A stretch of DNA of 64,000 nt. Source: Gloeocapsopsis sp. IPPAS B-1203 (GTDB lineage: Bacteria; Cyanobacteriota; Cyanobacteriia; Cyanobacteriales; Chroococcidiopsidaceae). The DNA is taken from the NCBI RefSeq assembly GCF_002749975.1, contig NZ_PEIG01000006.1, forward strand, positions 62,001 to 126,000, read 5' to 3'. The translations under genes and the position numbers were made by a program. A model generated the notes under the pieces. It was not told where the DNA came from, did no database searches, and saw nothing but the letters and a program-made list of their open reading frames with translations. Numbering within the stretch: the first letter of the stretch is position 1; every line of letters begins with the position of its first letter. This document shows positions 45,478-55,032 of the stretch, piece after piece.

Positions 45478-47904
45478 ATGTCTAAGCTTACTCGCAGACA
45501 GCTACTTGTGTTCTTTGGAGCCAGTGCTGGTACTGCTGTATTAGCACCTGTCTTAGGGGAGAGATTATTAGGTAATGGGTCTACTTATGCCCAGACTACT
45601 GTACCTTTGAGCTTTACTCCTGTACGTCTGCCGCATCCTTTACCGATATATCAAAACCAAGTAAGTTATTTACCAACAGGAATTGCCAAAGGAAATATAT
45701 TACAGCCAGCATCAGATGTTAAATTAACAACTTACACTGTTCTTGACGATGTTATTGTACCGCCGGAGTACGAGCGGTATGTGATTGTGCGCTGGGGCGA
45801 TCGCGTTTTCCCTAACAAAAACGATTACTTCGGCTTCAACTGCGACTATACTTCGTTTGTTCCTATCAAGGGCAACCTCAACGATGGCTATCTTTGGGTC
45901 AACCATGAATACGTTGGCTACCCAATGAGTGCTTTTGCACCAGGTACACCAGAAGATGTCACCGATACATCACAGTTTCCTGAGGCTTTTCCTGCTGTCG
46001 TTGGATTCAAAGCTTCGGAGAAAAACCGCGCACTTTTAGGCGAATTCCTCTACAACGTCGGTGGATCTATTGTGCGGATTGCAAAAGATAACAACGGACG
46101 TTATCAGGTAGTTAGCGATCCTAACAATCGCCGCATTCATGGTCTTTCCGGCTTAGCAATCAATAGCCAACGTAGCGACCAGTACAAAAATGTCACATCT
46201 TGGGGTAACTCCAGTCACCAAAAAGGAGATAACAACTATCTAATGGGGACTGGATCTGCTGCTAAAGAGGTGTTTAATCTGAGTGCCGATGGCTTAGGTA
46301 ATAAGATTATTGGAACCGCTTATAATTGTTCTGGCGGTACGACTCCTTGGAATACGATTCTGTCTGCTGAGGAGAACTTTCAAGGAAATTCAACCTTCTT
46401 TGTTAGCGTCACCGAAGCAGTAAAACCTGATGGTACCCAGCTAGAATATACCGAAGGTACTACAGGTATTGAGTTTGGCTTAGTTGGGGAAAAATATGGT
46501 TGGATGGTAGAAATCGATCCCTACAATCCTAATTTCCGTCCCCGCAAACACACTGCCCTCGGTCGCTTCCGTCATGAGAACATTGCCTTCCGCGCAGAAG
46601 TTGGTAAAAAGCTAATCGGTTACATGGGTGACGATCGCCGCGGCGGTCACACCTGGAAGTTTGTTAGCAAAGGCACAGTTGTTAATCCGGTTGACGGTAA
46701 TAACCGCAAAGATAACAGTGTGTTATTTGAAGGAGGAACTTTATACGTTGCCAAATACAATCCTCCTTCTGATCCTAACAAAGCTGAGGGAACAGGTGAA
46801 TGGATTCCATTAGTCTTAAATACTGCAACTAATCCAATTGCACCGTCGGTTTTAGCCTCTGTTGAATTGGCAGCTTTAGGTACAGCATCAAGAGACGGTT
46901 TAATCAAGTTACCTAGCCGGATCAGCACAGGTCAAGAAGTAGATGGTGGTGGATTTGATGTCACAATCGCTAACGAAGCTACCGCACTTCCACCTTACAA
47001 AGGCAAAAAGTTATCCGATTTCTACACTAGTCAAGGTGCAGTCCTTGTGGATGCTTTCCCTGCAGCTAACTTAGTAGGCGGAACTCCCACAGCACGCCCC
47101 GAAGACTTGGAAGTTAATCCCCGCAATCCGAGAGAAGTCTTCATTGCTTACACTGATGGTGCAGCAGGAAGTGACGGTTATCCTGATTCGCGGATTTTTG
47201 TCGTTTCTAAGTACAGTGAAGCGATAACTGCTGCGCAACCTTCGGGAGAACTCTTCAAAATTATAGAAGATAGCGCAGATAGTACTGGCACGACTTTCCG
47301 CTGGGAACGATTTGTTAAAGGTGGAGAAGCAGCGTCAGAACCTGGTGATGGCTTTGCTAACGTAGATAACTTAGCATTCGATCCCCAAGGTAATATTTGG
47401 GGCGTGACAGATATGTCCACCTCAGCACACAATGGTTTTAATGTTGGTGCTGCGGGTACGCCGTTGGATATAGAACATACGGTTGTAGGTTCGGAATCAC
47501 CTAGTGTTATTGATTCCAACAAAAATGTAGAAACTTCAAACCTTATTGGTGTATTCGGTAACAATTGGTTATTCTTCATTCCTACAAGTGGTTCTGATGC
47601 TGGAGAAATCGTACCATTTGCTTATGGTCCACCGCGCTGTGAGATGACAGGGCCAACATTTGTTGGCAATGACACTTTGATTCTTGCTGTACAGCATCCT
47701 GGTGAAGATTGCCCCTTCACTCCGCAAGTTACTTTGAGCCGAGATATTGAAATGCTCAACTTAGATGGTACGCTCTTTAAGCAAAAACGTACTGTACCGC
47801 GTGGTAGCAATTGGCCTAGCAATATTGAAGGTAAACGTCAGGGTCCACCTCGTCCATCAGTCATCGGTATTCGCCGCAAGGATGGTAAGAGTACATTTAT
47901 TTAA
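45478..47904 (+). CDS. phoX: PhoX-type alkaline phosphatase, Tat-exported
   Basis: An 808-residue exported phosphatase of the PhoX (DUF839) family that releases phosphate from organic esters, with calcium and iron cofactors in characterised members. The start at 45478 has a strong ribosome site (AAGAGGAG) and gives a Tat signal (SKLTRRQLLVFFGASAGTA). Conserved parts include NDGYLWVNHEYV, STPWNTILSAEENF-like, and GRFRHENIAF, regions that hold acidic and His cofactor ligands. A Pho box lies upstream and a bidirectional terminator follows. A shorter relative is encoded at 50202. Confidence 0.9.
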   Translation: MSKLTRRQLLVFFGASAGTAVLAPVLGERLLGNGSTYAQTTVPLSFTPVRLPHPLPIYQNQVSYLPTGIAKGNILQPASDVKLTTYTVLDDVIVPPEYERYVIVRWGDRVFPNKNDYFGFNCDYTSFVPIKGNLNDGYLWVNHEYVGYPMSAFAPGTPEDVTDTSQFPEAFPAVVGFKASEKNRALLGEFLYNVGGSIVRIAKDNNGRYQVVSDPNNRRIHGLSGLAINSQRSDQYKNVTSWGNSSHQKGDNNYLMGTGSAAKEVFNLSADGLGNKIIGTAYNCSGGTTPWNTILSAEENFQGNSTFFVSVTEAVKPDGTQLEYTEGTTGIEFGLVGEKYGWMVEIDPYNPNFRPRKHTALGRFRHENIAFRAEVGKKLIGYMGDDRRGGHTWKFVSKGTVVNPVDGNNRKDNSVLFEGGTLYVAKYNPPSDPNKAEGTGEWIPLVLNTATNPIAPSVLASVELAALGTASRDGLIKLPSRISTGQEVDGGGFDVTIANEATALPPYKGKKLSDFYTSQGAVLVDAFPAANLVGGTPTARPEDLEVNPRNPREVFIAYTDGAAGSDGYPDSRIFVVSKYSEAITAAQPSGELFKIIEDSADSTGTTFRWERFVKGGEAASEPGDGFANVDNLAFDPQGNIWGVTDMSTSAHNGFNVGAAGTPLDIEHTVVGSESPSVIDSNKNVETSNLIGVFGNNWLFFIPTSGSDAGEIVPFAYGPPRCEMTGPTFVGNDTLILAVQHPGEDCPFTPQVTLSRDIEMLNLDGTLFKQKRTVPRGSNWPSNIEGKRQGPPRPSVIGIRRKDGKSTFI

Positions 47905-47938
47905 GTTGTTGTGGTAGTTTTCAACTTAGTTAAAAATG

Positions 47939-47972
47939 GTGGTTATTTCGTTTGAAATAGCCACTTTCTTTT
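47939..47972 (+). terminator. Bidirectional terminator between phoX and the ABC gene
   Basis: GTGGTTATTTC and GAAATAGCCAC pair over 11 bases (one G-T) around GTTT. The tail TTTCTTTT follows on the plus strand and five As precede it, giving a T tract on the minus strand, so both converging genes can end here. Confidence 0.7.
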
Positions 47973-48016
47973 ATGGCATAAATGCCTGTCCCCCATAAAT
48001 GTCCTGAATAATGTTT

Positions 48017-49858
48017 TTACTCAGCTCCTAACATCTGTAGATTGTGCAGACTGGCATATAAACCGCCTTGCTGTAGTAATTCCTCGTGAGTGCCTGATTC
48101 AACAAGTTGACCGCGTTTAAGAACAAAAATACGATTCACGTTGCGGATAGTTGACAAGCGGTGGGCAATAATAATTGCTGTGCGCTCTACGAGTAACTGA
48201 TCCAAGGCATCTTGAATTAAAGCTTCGGTGCCAACATCTAAATTAGCCGTTGCCTCGTCTAATACAAGAATATGAGGATCGCGAATTGCTGCACGGGCAA
48301 AAGCGAGAAGTTGTTTTTGACCACTCGAAAGATTGGTGCCACGTTCTCTAAGTTGAGTATTGTAGCTTTGGGGTAATTGTTCAATAAATTGATCGATGTT
48401 CGTTTGCTGTGCAGCCGTGGTAATTTCTTCAAAGGAGTAGGAATCACCTAATGTGATGTTACTTTTGACATCTCCTGCGAACAAAAAGCCTTCTTGCAGA
48501 ATCACTGCCATGCGACTTCTGAGTTCTGCCTGTGGTAGATCGCGAACATCAATACCATCAACTAAAATCCGCCCACGACTTGGTTCATACAAGCGGCACA
48601 ATAGTCTGATAATAGAACTTTTGCCTGCACCCGTGGGACCGACTAAAGCAACTTTTTCCCCAGGATGAATGACAAAGTTTAAATCTTTGATGATGTAATC
48701 ATCATCTTTGTAAGCAAACCAAACGTGTTCAAAGCGAATTTCTCCAATTGAGGGGTGAGGAGCGAGGAGTGAGGAGTGAGAGATGTTGTTTTGATTGTTG
48801 TGTTCTGGATCGCGAATTTCAATCGGCTCATCAAGAATATCACTGACACGTTCTACAGCAGTGAAGCCTGCTTGAATCGCTGTAAATTTTTCGGCAAATT
48901 GTCTTAGGGGGTCAAATAGACGTTGCGCAAAGAGAATAAATGCAGATAGCGTACCAAAAGTCAACTGTTCGCGTAGGACAAAAAAGCCACCTAACCACAG
49001 GACAGCAGCGATCGCAACTAATGCAACCCATTCTAATGTTGCAGACACGGCTGAGTCGTGAAAGATGGTTTTATCAACTTCACGCACATATTGTCTGTTG
49101 GTCGTACGAAATAGTTGCGCGTTGAATTTCTCTCGCCGAAATAACTGCACTACATTGATACCAGTAATATTCTCTTGTAATGTGGAATTTAGCACCGAAA
49201 GTTCTTCTCTAGCTTTATAGTTTGCTTTGCGGTACTGTTGCTGAAAATAAATAATTACTCCTGTCACCGGAAACAGCATTAACGTCAGCATCAAAGCAAG
49301 TTGCCACTGCAAAGTGAACATGGTAATTAAAATTACCAGCATTGAGAAAATATCGCTGATAATCCCGATCGCACCAGTGGTAAAAACATCACCTAGGGCT
49401 TCGACATCGCTTGTCAAGCGAGTAATCAGCTTACCTACAGCAGTACGGTCAAAAAACCGCACTGCAAGTGAAGTAACGTGTTCAAATAAGTCGTTGCGGA
49501 TATCAGCAGTAATTTGTTGTCCAACTTTTTGAACTAAGTATCCTTGAACGCCAGTGAAGAGCAGCCGGACAATGATTGCGATTAGTAACAGAACTTCTAG
49601 TAGTACTAATCCTTCCGATAAAGGACGATTCCGCAAAAACTCATACACATTTGGTTCTTGACGAATCAGAGAAATTGCTTGTCCAATAATCAAAGGTTGC
49701 ACTGCGCCAGCGATCGCTACGGGAACAAGCAGCAACATAGATATTATTAACAACCGCCCGTGACGACGTCCATAAGGAACTAACCGTAAGAATAATCGCC
49801 AGTCGTTTTCGCGGCGACGATGTGTCACTGGCTGCGAAAGTGGCGCTGAACTAGTCAT
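48017..49858 (-). CDS. ABC exporter, fused membrane and ATPase domains
   Basis: From ATG 49858 the protein is 613 residues: six membrane helices (residues 35-330) and an ATPase with Walker A GPTGAGKSS, signature LSSGQKQLLAFARA and HILVLDEATANLD. It is a type-I half exporter, probably of lipids or drugs; substrate unknown. It sits between the two PhoX genes but points the opposite way, so a link to phosphate is not established. An upstream start (49921) would add a Cys-rich leader without homology and was rejected. Confidence 0.92.
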   Translation of the reverse strand: MTSSAPLSQPVTHRRRENDWRLFLRLVPYGRRHGRLLIISMLLLVPVAIAGAVQPLIIGQAISLIRQEPNVYEFLRNRPLSEGLVLLEVLLLIAIIVRLLFTGVQGYLVQKVGQQITADIRNDLFEHVTSLAVRFFDRTAVGKLITRLTSDVEALGDVFTTGAIGIISDIFSMLVILITMFTLQWQLALMLTLMLFPVTGVIIYFQQQYRKANYKAREELSVLNSTLQENITGINVVQLFRREKFNAQLFRTTNRQYVREVDKTIFHDSAVSATLEWVALVAIAAVLWLGGFFVLREQLTFGTLSAFILFAQRLFDPLRQFAEKFTAIQAGFTAVERVSDILDEPIEIRDPEHNNQNNISHSSLLAPHPSIGEIRFEHVWFAYKDDDYIIKDLNFVIHPGEKVALVGPTGAGKSSIIRLLCRLYEPSRGRILVDGIDVRDLPQAELRSRMAVILQEGFLFAGDVKSNITLGDSYSFEEITTAAQQTNIDQFIEQLPQSYNTQLRERGTNLSSGQKQLLAFARAAIRDPHILVLDEATANLDVGTEALIQDALDQLLVERTAIIIAHRLSTIRNVNRIFVLKRGQLVESGTHEELLQQGGLYASLHNLQMLGAE

Positions 49859-50201
49859 GCTAAAACCTAATAAACTAATCTTTGAAGCACAAGGCACGCT
49901 TATCGAGTTTAGCGCTAGCACATGCTAAGTCACCATGCCTGAGCAGGAAACCCTACAATTACAAAAGTACTAAACACTCATCATTTTTAGTTAAGTTACT
50001 AATTGAACTTCACTCTTTTGCTACTATTTCAGTCATACTTAAATGCCAGCCTAAAATACAGGGAAAACAAGCAAATTATTTCTTTTTTGACTAAAGAGTG
50101 GGTAAGAGCTTCTAAAATCTTAATATTTCTTTCATTTAATTTTTCATACTTAGAAATAATTTTAATCTAAGCTTAACCGTATCTTTCGCTACATTTAGTC
50201 G
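49859..50201. other. Divergent spacer before the second PhoX gene
   Basis: About 340 bases without a gene. Apart from the Pho-box-like repeats at 50161-50190 I see no feature. Confidence 0.4.
50161..50190 (+). promoter_or_regulatory. Pho-box-like array upstream of the second PhoX gene
   Basis: TTTAATCT (50161-50168), CTTAACCG (50172-50179) and a weaker CTTTCGCT (50183-50190) repeat with an exact 11-base period, as in SphR-bound Pho boxes. The first matches the YTTAAYYW consensus fully. The array is only 12 bases from GTG 50202, so a start further downstream (TTG 50253) would fit a promoter here better. Confidence 0.55.
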
Positions 50202-51581
50202 GTGTTGAGTAAACTGCTACCGTCGATAGTTGACATAAAGAGAGCAGAACCCTTGTCTTTTTCACGCCGTCGTTTTTTAACCTTAGCAGGAACCACTACT
50301 GCTGGAACTGTTCTTGCATCTCCTTTACAGATGCTTTACGCCCGTGTTGCTAATGGTCAAACAATTCTTGCTGAAGGATATGGTTCCTTAATTTCAGACC
50401 CCAATGGTCTACTCGATCTTCCTCGTGGGTTTCAATACCGTGCCTTTTCGCGAGTTGGCGACACAATGAGTGATGGCAGACTGGTGCCGGATCGCCATGA
50501 TGGTATGGCTGCCTTTCCTGGACCTAATAATACGACAATTCTCGTAAGGAATCACGAGCATAGTCCTGGTGACTCTACTGGTGTTGAAGCTCCTGATAAC
50601 CTCAAATACGATCCTACGAATAAAGGAGGAACGACAACTTTAATTGTCGGAGCAAATCGCAAGTTAATTCGAGATTATGCTTCCTTAGCTGGGACATATC
50701 GCAACTGTGCGGGTGGAGTAACTCCGTGGAATTCTTGGATTAGCTGTGAAGAAAATACCTCAACTCCAGAAACAAATCGACCAGGAAATGCCAATAATGT
50801 GACGAAACGTCACGGCTATAACTTTGAGGTTCCCTCTCTCGCACAGGGAATCGTGAATCCAGAACCCTTAGTTGCTATGGGTCGCTTTAACCACGAAGCC
50901 GTTGCCATCGATCCTCGAACCGGAATTGTTTATGAAACCGAAGATAGAGGAGATGGTTTATTCTACCGTTTTATTCCTACGCAGCCTGGTAACTTGACAA
51001 ATGGAGTCCTCGAAGCTCTGCGAATTCAGGGACGACCTCAAGCCATTACTAGAGTAGGATTTCCTGTCGGTCAAAAGTTTGCAGTCGATTGGGTCCGGAT
51101 TGAAGACCCCGATCCTGCTGCTGATACTGTTAGAGTTGAAGGCTTTACTAAAGGGGCTGCTCAGTTCACTCGAGGGGAAGGTGCTTGGTTCGGCAACAAT
51201 GAAGTGTACTTTACCTGCACTAATGGTGGTCTTGCTGGAGTTGGTCAAGTCTGGCGTTATATACCTGGTGCTACTGCTCAAGATGGAGGCACCATTGAAC
51301 TGTTTGTCGAATCACCTAGTCAAGAAGTGCTAGATTTTCCTGACAACATTGTCGTTTCTCCTTTTAACGATCTGTTCCTCTGCGAAGATGGTGAAGGAGA
51401 GCAATTTGTGAGAGGGGTGACTTCTCAAGGGCAGATCTACTCTTTTGCGCGGAATGCTTTCAACACCTCCGAGTTTGCTGGAGCCTGTTTTTCACCGAAT
51501 GGTCAAACAATGTTCCTTAACATTTATAGACCTGGAATTACCTTTGCCATTTGGGGTCCTTGGAATAGGCGCAAGAGTTAA
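50202..51581 (+). CDS. PhoX-family (DUF839) phosphatase, shorter form, Tat-exported
   Basis: A 459-residue protein with a twin-arginine signal (LSFSRRRFLTLAGTTTAGT) and DUF839 segments such as TILVRNHEHSPGDST, CAGGVTPWNSWISCEEN, GRFNHEAVAIDPRTG and PFNDLFLCEDGEGE. These cofactor-ligand segments also occur in the larger PhoX at 45478, so a phosphatase or phosphodiesterase acting outside the cytoplasm is likely. The GTG at 50202 gives the longest frame; TTG 50253, just before the twin-arginine motif (SFSRRRF), is the alternative that leaves room for a promoter. A terminator follows. Confidence 0.85.
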   Translation: MLSKLLPSIVDIKRAEPLSFSRRRFLTLAGTTTAGTVLASPLQMLYARVANGQTILAEGYGSLISDPNGLLDLPRGFQYRAFSRVGDTMSDGRLVPDRHDGMAAFPGPNNTTILVRNHEHSPGDSTGVEAPDNLKYDPTNKGGTTTLIVGANRKLIRDYASLAGTYRNCAGGVTPWNSWISCEENTSTPETNRPGNANNVTKRHGYNFEVPSLAQGIVNPEPLVAMGRFNHEAVAIDPRTGIVYETEDRGDGLFYRFIPTQPGNLTNGVLEALRIQGRPQAITRVGFPVGQKFAVDWVRIEDPDPAADTVRVEGFTKGAAQFTRGEGAWFGNNEVYFTCTNGGLAGVGQVWRYIPGATAQDGGTIELFVESPSQEVLDFPDNIVVSPFNDLFLCEDGEGEQFVRGVTSQGQIYSFARNAFNTSEFAGACFSPNGQTMFLNIYRPGITFAIWGPWNRRKS

Positions 51582-51600
51582 AGTCTTAACTAATCTTGAG

Positions 51601-51627
51601 GGGATGGACAACACATCCATCCCTTTT
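51601..51627 (+). terminator. Rho-independent terminator after the second PhoX gene
   Basis: GGGATGGA and TCCATCCC pair perfectly around a seven-base loop and are followed by TTTT. Confidence 0.7.
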
Positions 51628-51649
51628 CGCAGCAAGCCATAGAGAAAAA

Positions 51650-52351
51650 TTAGATTATAGTCGCTAGCCAACCACCAATCCAAAGTCCGGTATAAAATCT
51701 AGTAATATTACCAAAACCTGCTTGCTGTAACAATTCGATTGTGCGTGATTCTGCAATAGGATAAACCATTGTATTAATCCTTTCCAAAATCTCATTTATT
51801 TGTTCTGAAGACATTCCCATATCTTCCCAGAAGATTTTAATAATAGCAGCCGTTTTCTCAAATTCGCCTGAACCTTTTTCGCCAAACATATCTACTAAAA
51901 CAAATGCAGCTGATGATTTGAGTCGTTGGGCAATACTTTGAAGTAACGCGAGTTTGCTACCATCATCAGGCAGAAAATGCATCACTAAAATACACGTCGC
52001 GGCGTCATAAAGGGGAGTTTTGGGTAAATCGTGGGTGTAGCCTTGAAACAGCTTGACACGATTCGATAAGTCGTTTTGAGTGATTTTTTGTTGAGCGATC
52101 GCCAACATGTTATTCGATGGATCGACACCTAGCAATTGCCACTGCGAGTTACTCTTCCCAAGCTTTACCAACTCCATTCCAGTACCAGCACCGACAATCA
52201 ATAAATTTGCGGTTTCAGGTAAATGCAATTTTAGAAATGACAATGCCATTGTATGCATTTCTTCGTAACCAGGAAGTGCCTTGCGCGCGCGAGCATCATA
52301 TTCTGTGCTAGCCACTGGATCAGCATCAAAATCAATCGTTTGCTTTTCCAT
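51650..52351 (-). CDS. Class I SAM-dependent methyltransferase
   Basis: A 233-residue enzyme with the SAM-binding motif NLLIVGAGTGMELVKLG near residues 60-76, then LLGVDPSNNMLAIAQ as the acidic strand-two residue, and LYDAATCILVMHFLPDD as motif III. It is soluble. Nothing in the sequence defines the methyl acceptor, and the gene stands alone between the second PhoX gene and hisG. Confidence 0.85.
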   Translation of the reverse strand: MEKQTIDFDADPVASTEYDARARKALPGYEEMHTMALSFLKLHLPETANLLIVGAGTGMELVKLGKSNSQWQLLGVDPSNNMLAIAQQKITQNDLSNRVKLFQGYTHDLPKTPLYDAATCILVMHFLPDDGSKLALLQSIAQRLKSSAAFVLVDMFGEKGSGEFEKTAAIIKIFWEDMGMSSEQINEILERINTMVYPIAESRTIELLQQAGFGNITRFYTGLWIGGWLATII

Positions 52352-52448
52352 ATCGATTTATGAATCAAACTTTAGACGCATGGGGGTATTCTAGCTTGAT
52401 GCAAAATTTATGTATAAAGACAAGCCGTCGAACGTTATTTATTTGAAG

Positions 52449-53093
52449 TTAAATTGCAGCTAAAGTTGTACACCGGAGCTTTTCTATGACTTCACTCAAA
52501 TTATCAGTATTTAACCGATAACTTAATGGATGAGCAATTAATCGTGCGGTGCTTTCGTAAAGTATTTCAATCTCAATTAAGCCATTCTCGCGCAAAGTCC
52601 GCCCAGTAGAAACTAAATCAACGATCGCCTCGGACATTCCTGTTATTGGTCCTAATTCTACTGAACCGTATAAAGGCACAATTTCGACAGGTAAATCAAT
52701 ACTATCAAAGTATTCCCGCGCACAATGCACAAATTTAGACGCAACTCGACTATTGGTTGGTAATTCTACCGCCGAACGATATGGACTCGAAGCTTTCACT
52801 GCGACTGACATCCGACAGCGACCGTATCCTAAATCGATTAGATGTGCAACTTGAGGTTTCTTTTCTCGTATTACGTCGTAACCTGCAATTCCCAACTGGG
52901 CTTGACCGTATTCTACATACACAGGAACATCATGCGTTCGTACGAGTAATGCTTGGGCTTTTCCTGTCGGATCTTGAATTTGCAGTTGGCGATTAGCAGA
53001 ATCCAAAAAGGCACTAAAATCTAATCCTACAGATTGCAATAAGCTAATGCTATCTTTCAAAAGAGCGCCTTTCGGCAATGCCACAGTAAGCAT
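52449..53093 (-). CDS. hisG: ATP phosphoribosyltransferase, short form
   Basis: HisG joins ATP and PRPP in the first step of histidine synthesis. The 214-residue product from ATG 53093 is the short form, which lacks the regulatory C-terminal domain and needs the HisZ subunit for activity; hisZ is not in the window. Motifs are [18 protein letters not shown] at the start, [17 protein letters not shown], and [18 protein letters not shown], the PRPP loop near residue 155. An upstream TTG at 53102 adds three residues only. Confidence 0.95.
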   Translation of the reverse strand: MLTVALPKGALLKDSISLLQSVGLDFSAFLDSANRQLQIQDPTGKAQALLVRTHDVPVYVEYGQAQLGIAGYDVIREKKPQVAHLIDLGYGRCRMSVAVKASSPYRSAVELPTNSRVASKFVHCAREYFDSIDLPVEIVPLYGSVELGPITGMSEAIVDLVSTGRTLRENGLIEIEILYESTARLIAHPLSYRLNTDNLSEVIEKLRCTTLAAI

Positions 53094-53159
53094 AAAAATC
53101 AAAATGAGGAGTTACTAAAACTAACACAAATTCTATACCCTCACCCCTCACCCCTCACT

Positions 53160-53846
53160 ATGCGAATTCTTTTAGTTGACGACGAAGTTGAACTTACCGA
53201 TCCTTTAAGTCGCGTTCTTAGCCGCGAAGGCTATAGCGTTGACGCTGCTTATGATGGCGCAACTGGTAGTGAATTAGCGGCACAAAAAAGCTATGACCTC
53301 TTAATTTTAGACTGGATGCTGCCGTTTAGAACTGGTTTAGAAATTTGTCAGGAGGTGCGACGTAAAGGACAGACAACACCTGTACTTTTTCTCACGGCTA
53401 AAGATACTATAGACGATCGCGTTCAAGGTTTAGATGCAGGTGCAGATGATTATCTCGTTAAACCATTTGAATTACGCGAGTTACTTGCAAGAGTTCGGGC
53501 TTTGTTGCGGCGATCGGGTGCTGAAGCGACAACATCGACATCTCAGAAACTACAAGTTGCTGATTTAGAACTTGATTGTGAGAATCAGCTAGCGTATCGT
53601 CAAGAACGAATGATTGAATTATCAGAAAAAGAAAGTCAACTACTCGAATACTTTATGCGTAATACTGGGCATTTGCTAACGCATACACAAATTCAACAAC
53701 ATTTATGGGGTGATGGCGAACCACCGAGTAGTAATGTGTTAGCTGCTTTAATTCGTTTGTTGCGTCGTAAAGTAGAAGCCCCAGGAGAAACACCATTAAT
53801 TCATACTGTTTATGGTAAGGGTTATCGTTTTGGAGATGTTGGGTAA
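53160..53846 (+). CDS. OmpR/PhoB-family response regulator
   Basis: A 228-residue two-domain regulator: a receiver with Asp51 (LLILDWMLPFRTGLE) and DDEVELTDP acidic pocket, and a C-terminal winged helix (about 130-225) with ELSEKESQLLEYFMRN and VLAALIRLLRRKVE. It activates or represses promoters when phosphorylated. No sensor kinase is next to it. It resembles the RppA group of cyanobacterial regulators, but I would not assign that name. Confidence 0.92.
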   Translation: MRILLVDDEVELTDPLSRVLSREGYSVDAAYDGATGSELAAQKSYDLLILDWMLPFRTGLEICQEVRRKGQTTPVLFLTAKDTIDDRVQGLDAGADDYLVKPFELRELLARVRALLRRSGAEATTSTSQKLQVADLELDCENQLAYRQERMIELSEKESQLLEYFMRNTGHLLTHTQIQQHLWGDGEPPSSNVLAALIRLLRRKVEAPGETPLIHTVYGKGYRFGDVG

Positions 53847-53868
53847 TTGGTAATTGGTAATTGGTAAT
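53841..53868. repeat. GGTAATT tandem repeat
   Basis: Four GGTAATT heptamers start at the 3' end of the response regulator gene, whose stop codon lies inside the first of them. Confidence 0.75.
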
Positions 53869-53886
53869 AGAGAGTTATGTTTATTT

Positions 53887-54438
53887 TTACCCACTTACTT
53901 GTTTTGTGTTTGGATAAATTCTGTATTCTAATAGATGAAGGATATTTCCATTCATTTTTTTATGTTCGTATGCTCTACTAATTTGACCTCCTAAAGCCTC
54001 TGGAATTTTTCGACTAGCAACGTTTCTGCGATCAACAGGATAAATAAGATATTCATATTTTAAATTAGCATCAACCCAATTTTTGATGGCTGCAATCGCT
54101 TCTAGTCCGTATTTATTACCATGTGCTGCTTTTTTTAGCCAAATTCCTAATTCAGGTTGTTGCTGCTCAATATCGTGTATGCCATGCATTCCAGCACAAC
54201 CTAAAAATTCTTGTGTTACCTTATTTAAGATGACAAACCTTAGATCACTGCCAGTTTTTAAGTGAGTAATTCCTTCTTCAATAAATGTCTCTGTTTCTGA
54301 TATTTCTTTCGGTGATTGCGGACGCAGATATGTAGTTATTTCTTCAGTGAACTCTGAAAAAATAACTTCTTTGTATTCCATTGAGATAGGTTTTAAGAAT
54401 AATCTGTTTGTCACTATCTCTAGATCAAGTAAATTCAT
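53887..54438 (-). CDS. GNAT family N-acetyltransferase
   Basis: A 183-residue acetyltransferase of the RimJ/RimL-like group. The acetyl-CoA site falls in LGIWLKKAAHGNKYGLEAI, and VDRRNVASRKIPEALGG is the family's C-terminal Asn/Arg segment. The substrate is unknown. It lies one base after a tandem copy that shares nearly the whole pattern, so the two arose by duplication. It is intact, unlike the copy upstream. Confidence 0.85.
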   Translation of the reverse strand: MNLLDLEIVTNRLFLKPISMEYKEVIFSEFTEEITTYLRPQSPKEISETETFIEEGITHLKTGSDLRFVILNKVTQEFLGCAGMHGIHDIEQQQPELGIWLKKAAHGNKYGLEAIAAIKNWVDANLKYEYLIYPVDRRNVASRKIPEALGGQISRAYEHKKMNGNILHLLEYRIYPNTKQVSG

Positions 54439-54439
54439 T

Positions 54440-55006
54440 TCAATACTGAATCCAGTTTAATTTCCTTGAATTTTCCTTTTTTTGGGCTTTAGGAATTCTA
54501 TACTCTACTACATTTAGAGTCTTGCCACTCATATTTGTTTTGTAGTATTCATCGATAATCTTTCCTCCCAATGCTTCAGCAATCTTTCTACTAGCAATAT
54601 TTGCTTTGTCAACTGGATAACGTAAATATTTGTACTCTAAGTTTTTATCAGCCCAGTCTTTAATAGCTGTAACTGCCTCTAATCCATATTTATTACCGTG
54701 TGCTGTTTTTTTGAGCCAAATTCCTAATTCTGGATTTTTCCGGTTTATACAATGAAGTCCAGCACAACCTAAAAACTCTTGGGAGTCTCTTTTCAAAATA
54801 ACAAGTCCCAAACCCCAACCATCTACCATTTCACCGATGGAGTCACTAATAAAAGCTTCTGTTTCTGAAATATCTTGAGGTGGACATGGATACATATAAG
54901 TAGTAATTTCTTCCGTAAATTCTGAAAAAATTACTTCTTTGTAAATCATTGATATGGATTTTAATGTCAGTCACTCTGTAAATATTTCTATTTCAAGCAA
55001 ATTCAT
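54440..55006 (-). pseudogene. Tandem GNAT copy interrupted by a stop codon at codon 12
   Basis: The frame begins at ATG 55006 with MNLLEIEIFTE, colinear residue for residue with the intact copy (MNLLDLEIVTN), but codon 12 (54971-54973) is TGA where the copy has AGA. After it the frame continues without a break through ISMIYKEVIFSEFTEE to the normal end, including LGIWLKKTAHGNKYGLEAV. Translation could restart at Met20 (54949), giving a 169-residue protein that lacks the first strand. A read-through or sequencing error cannot be excluded. The rest of the reading frame is fully conserved. Confidence 0.65.
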
Positions 55007-55032
55007 CAGCGCTCAGAAATTTATTGTAGTAG

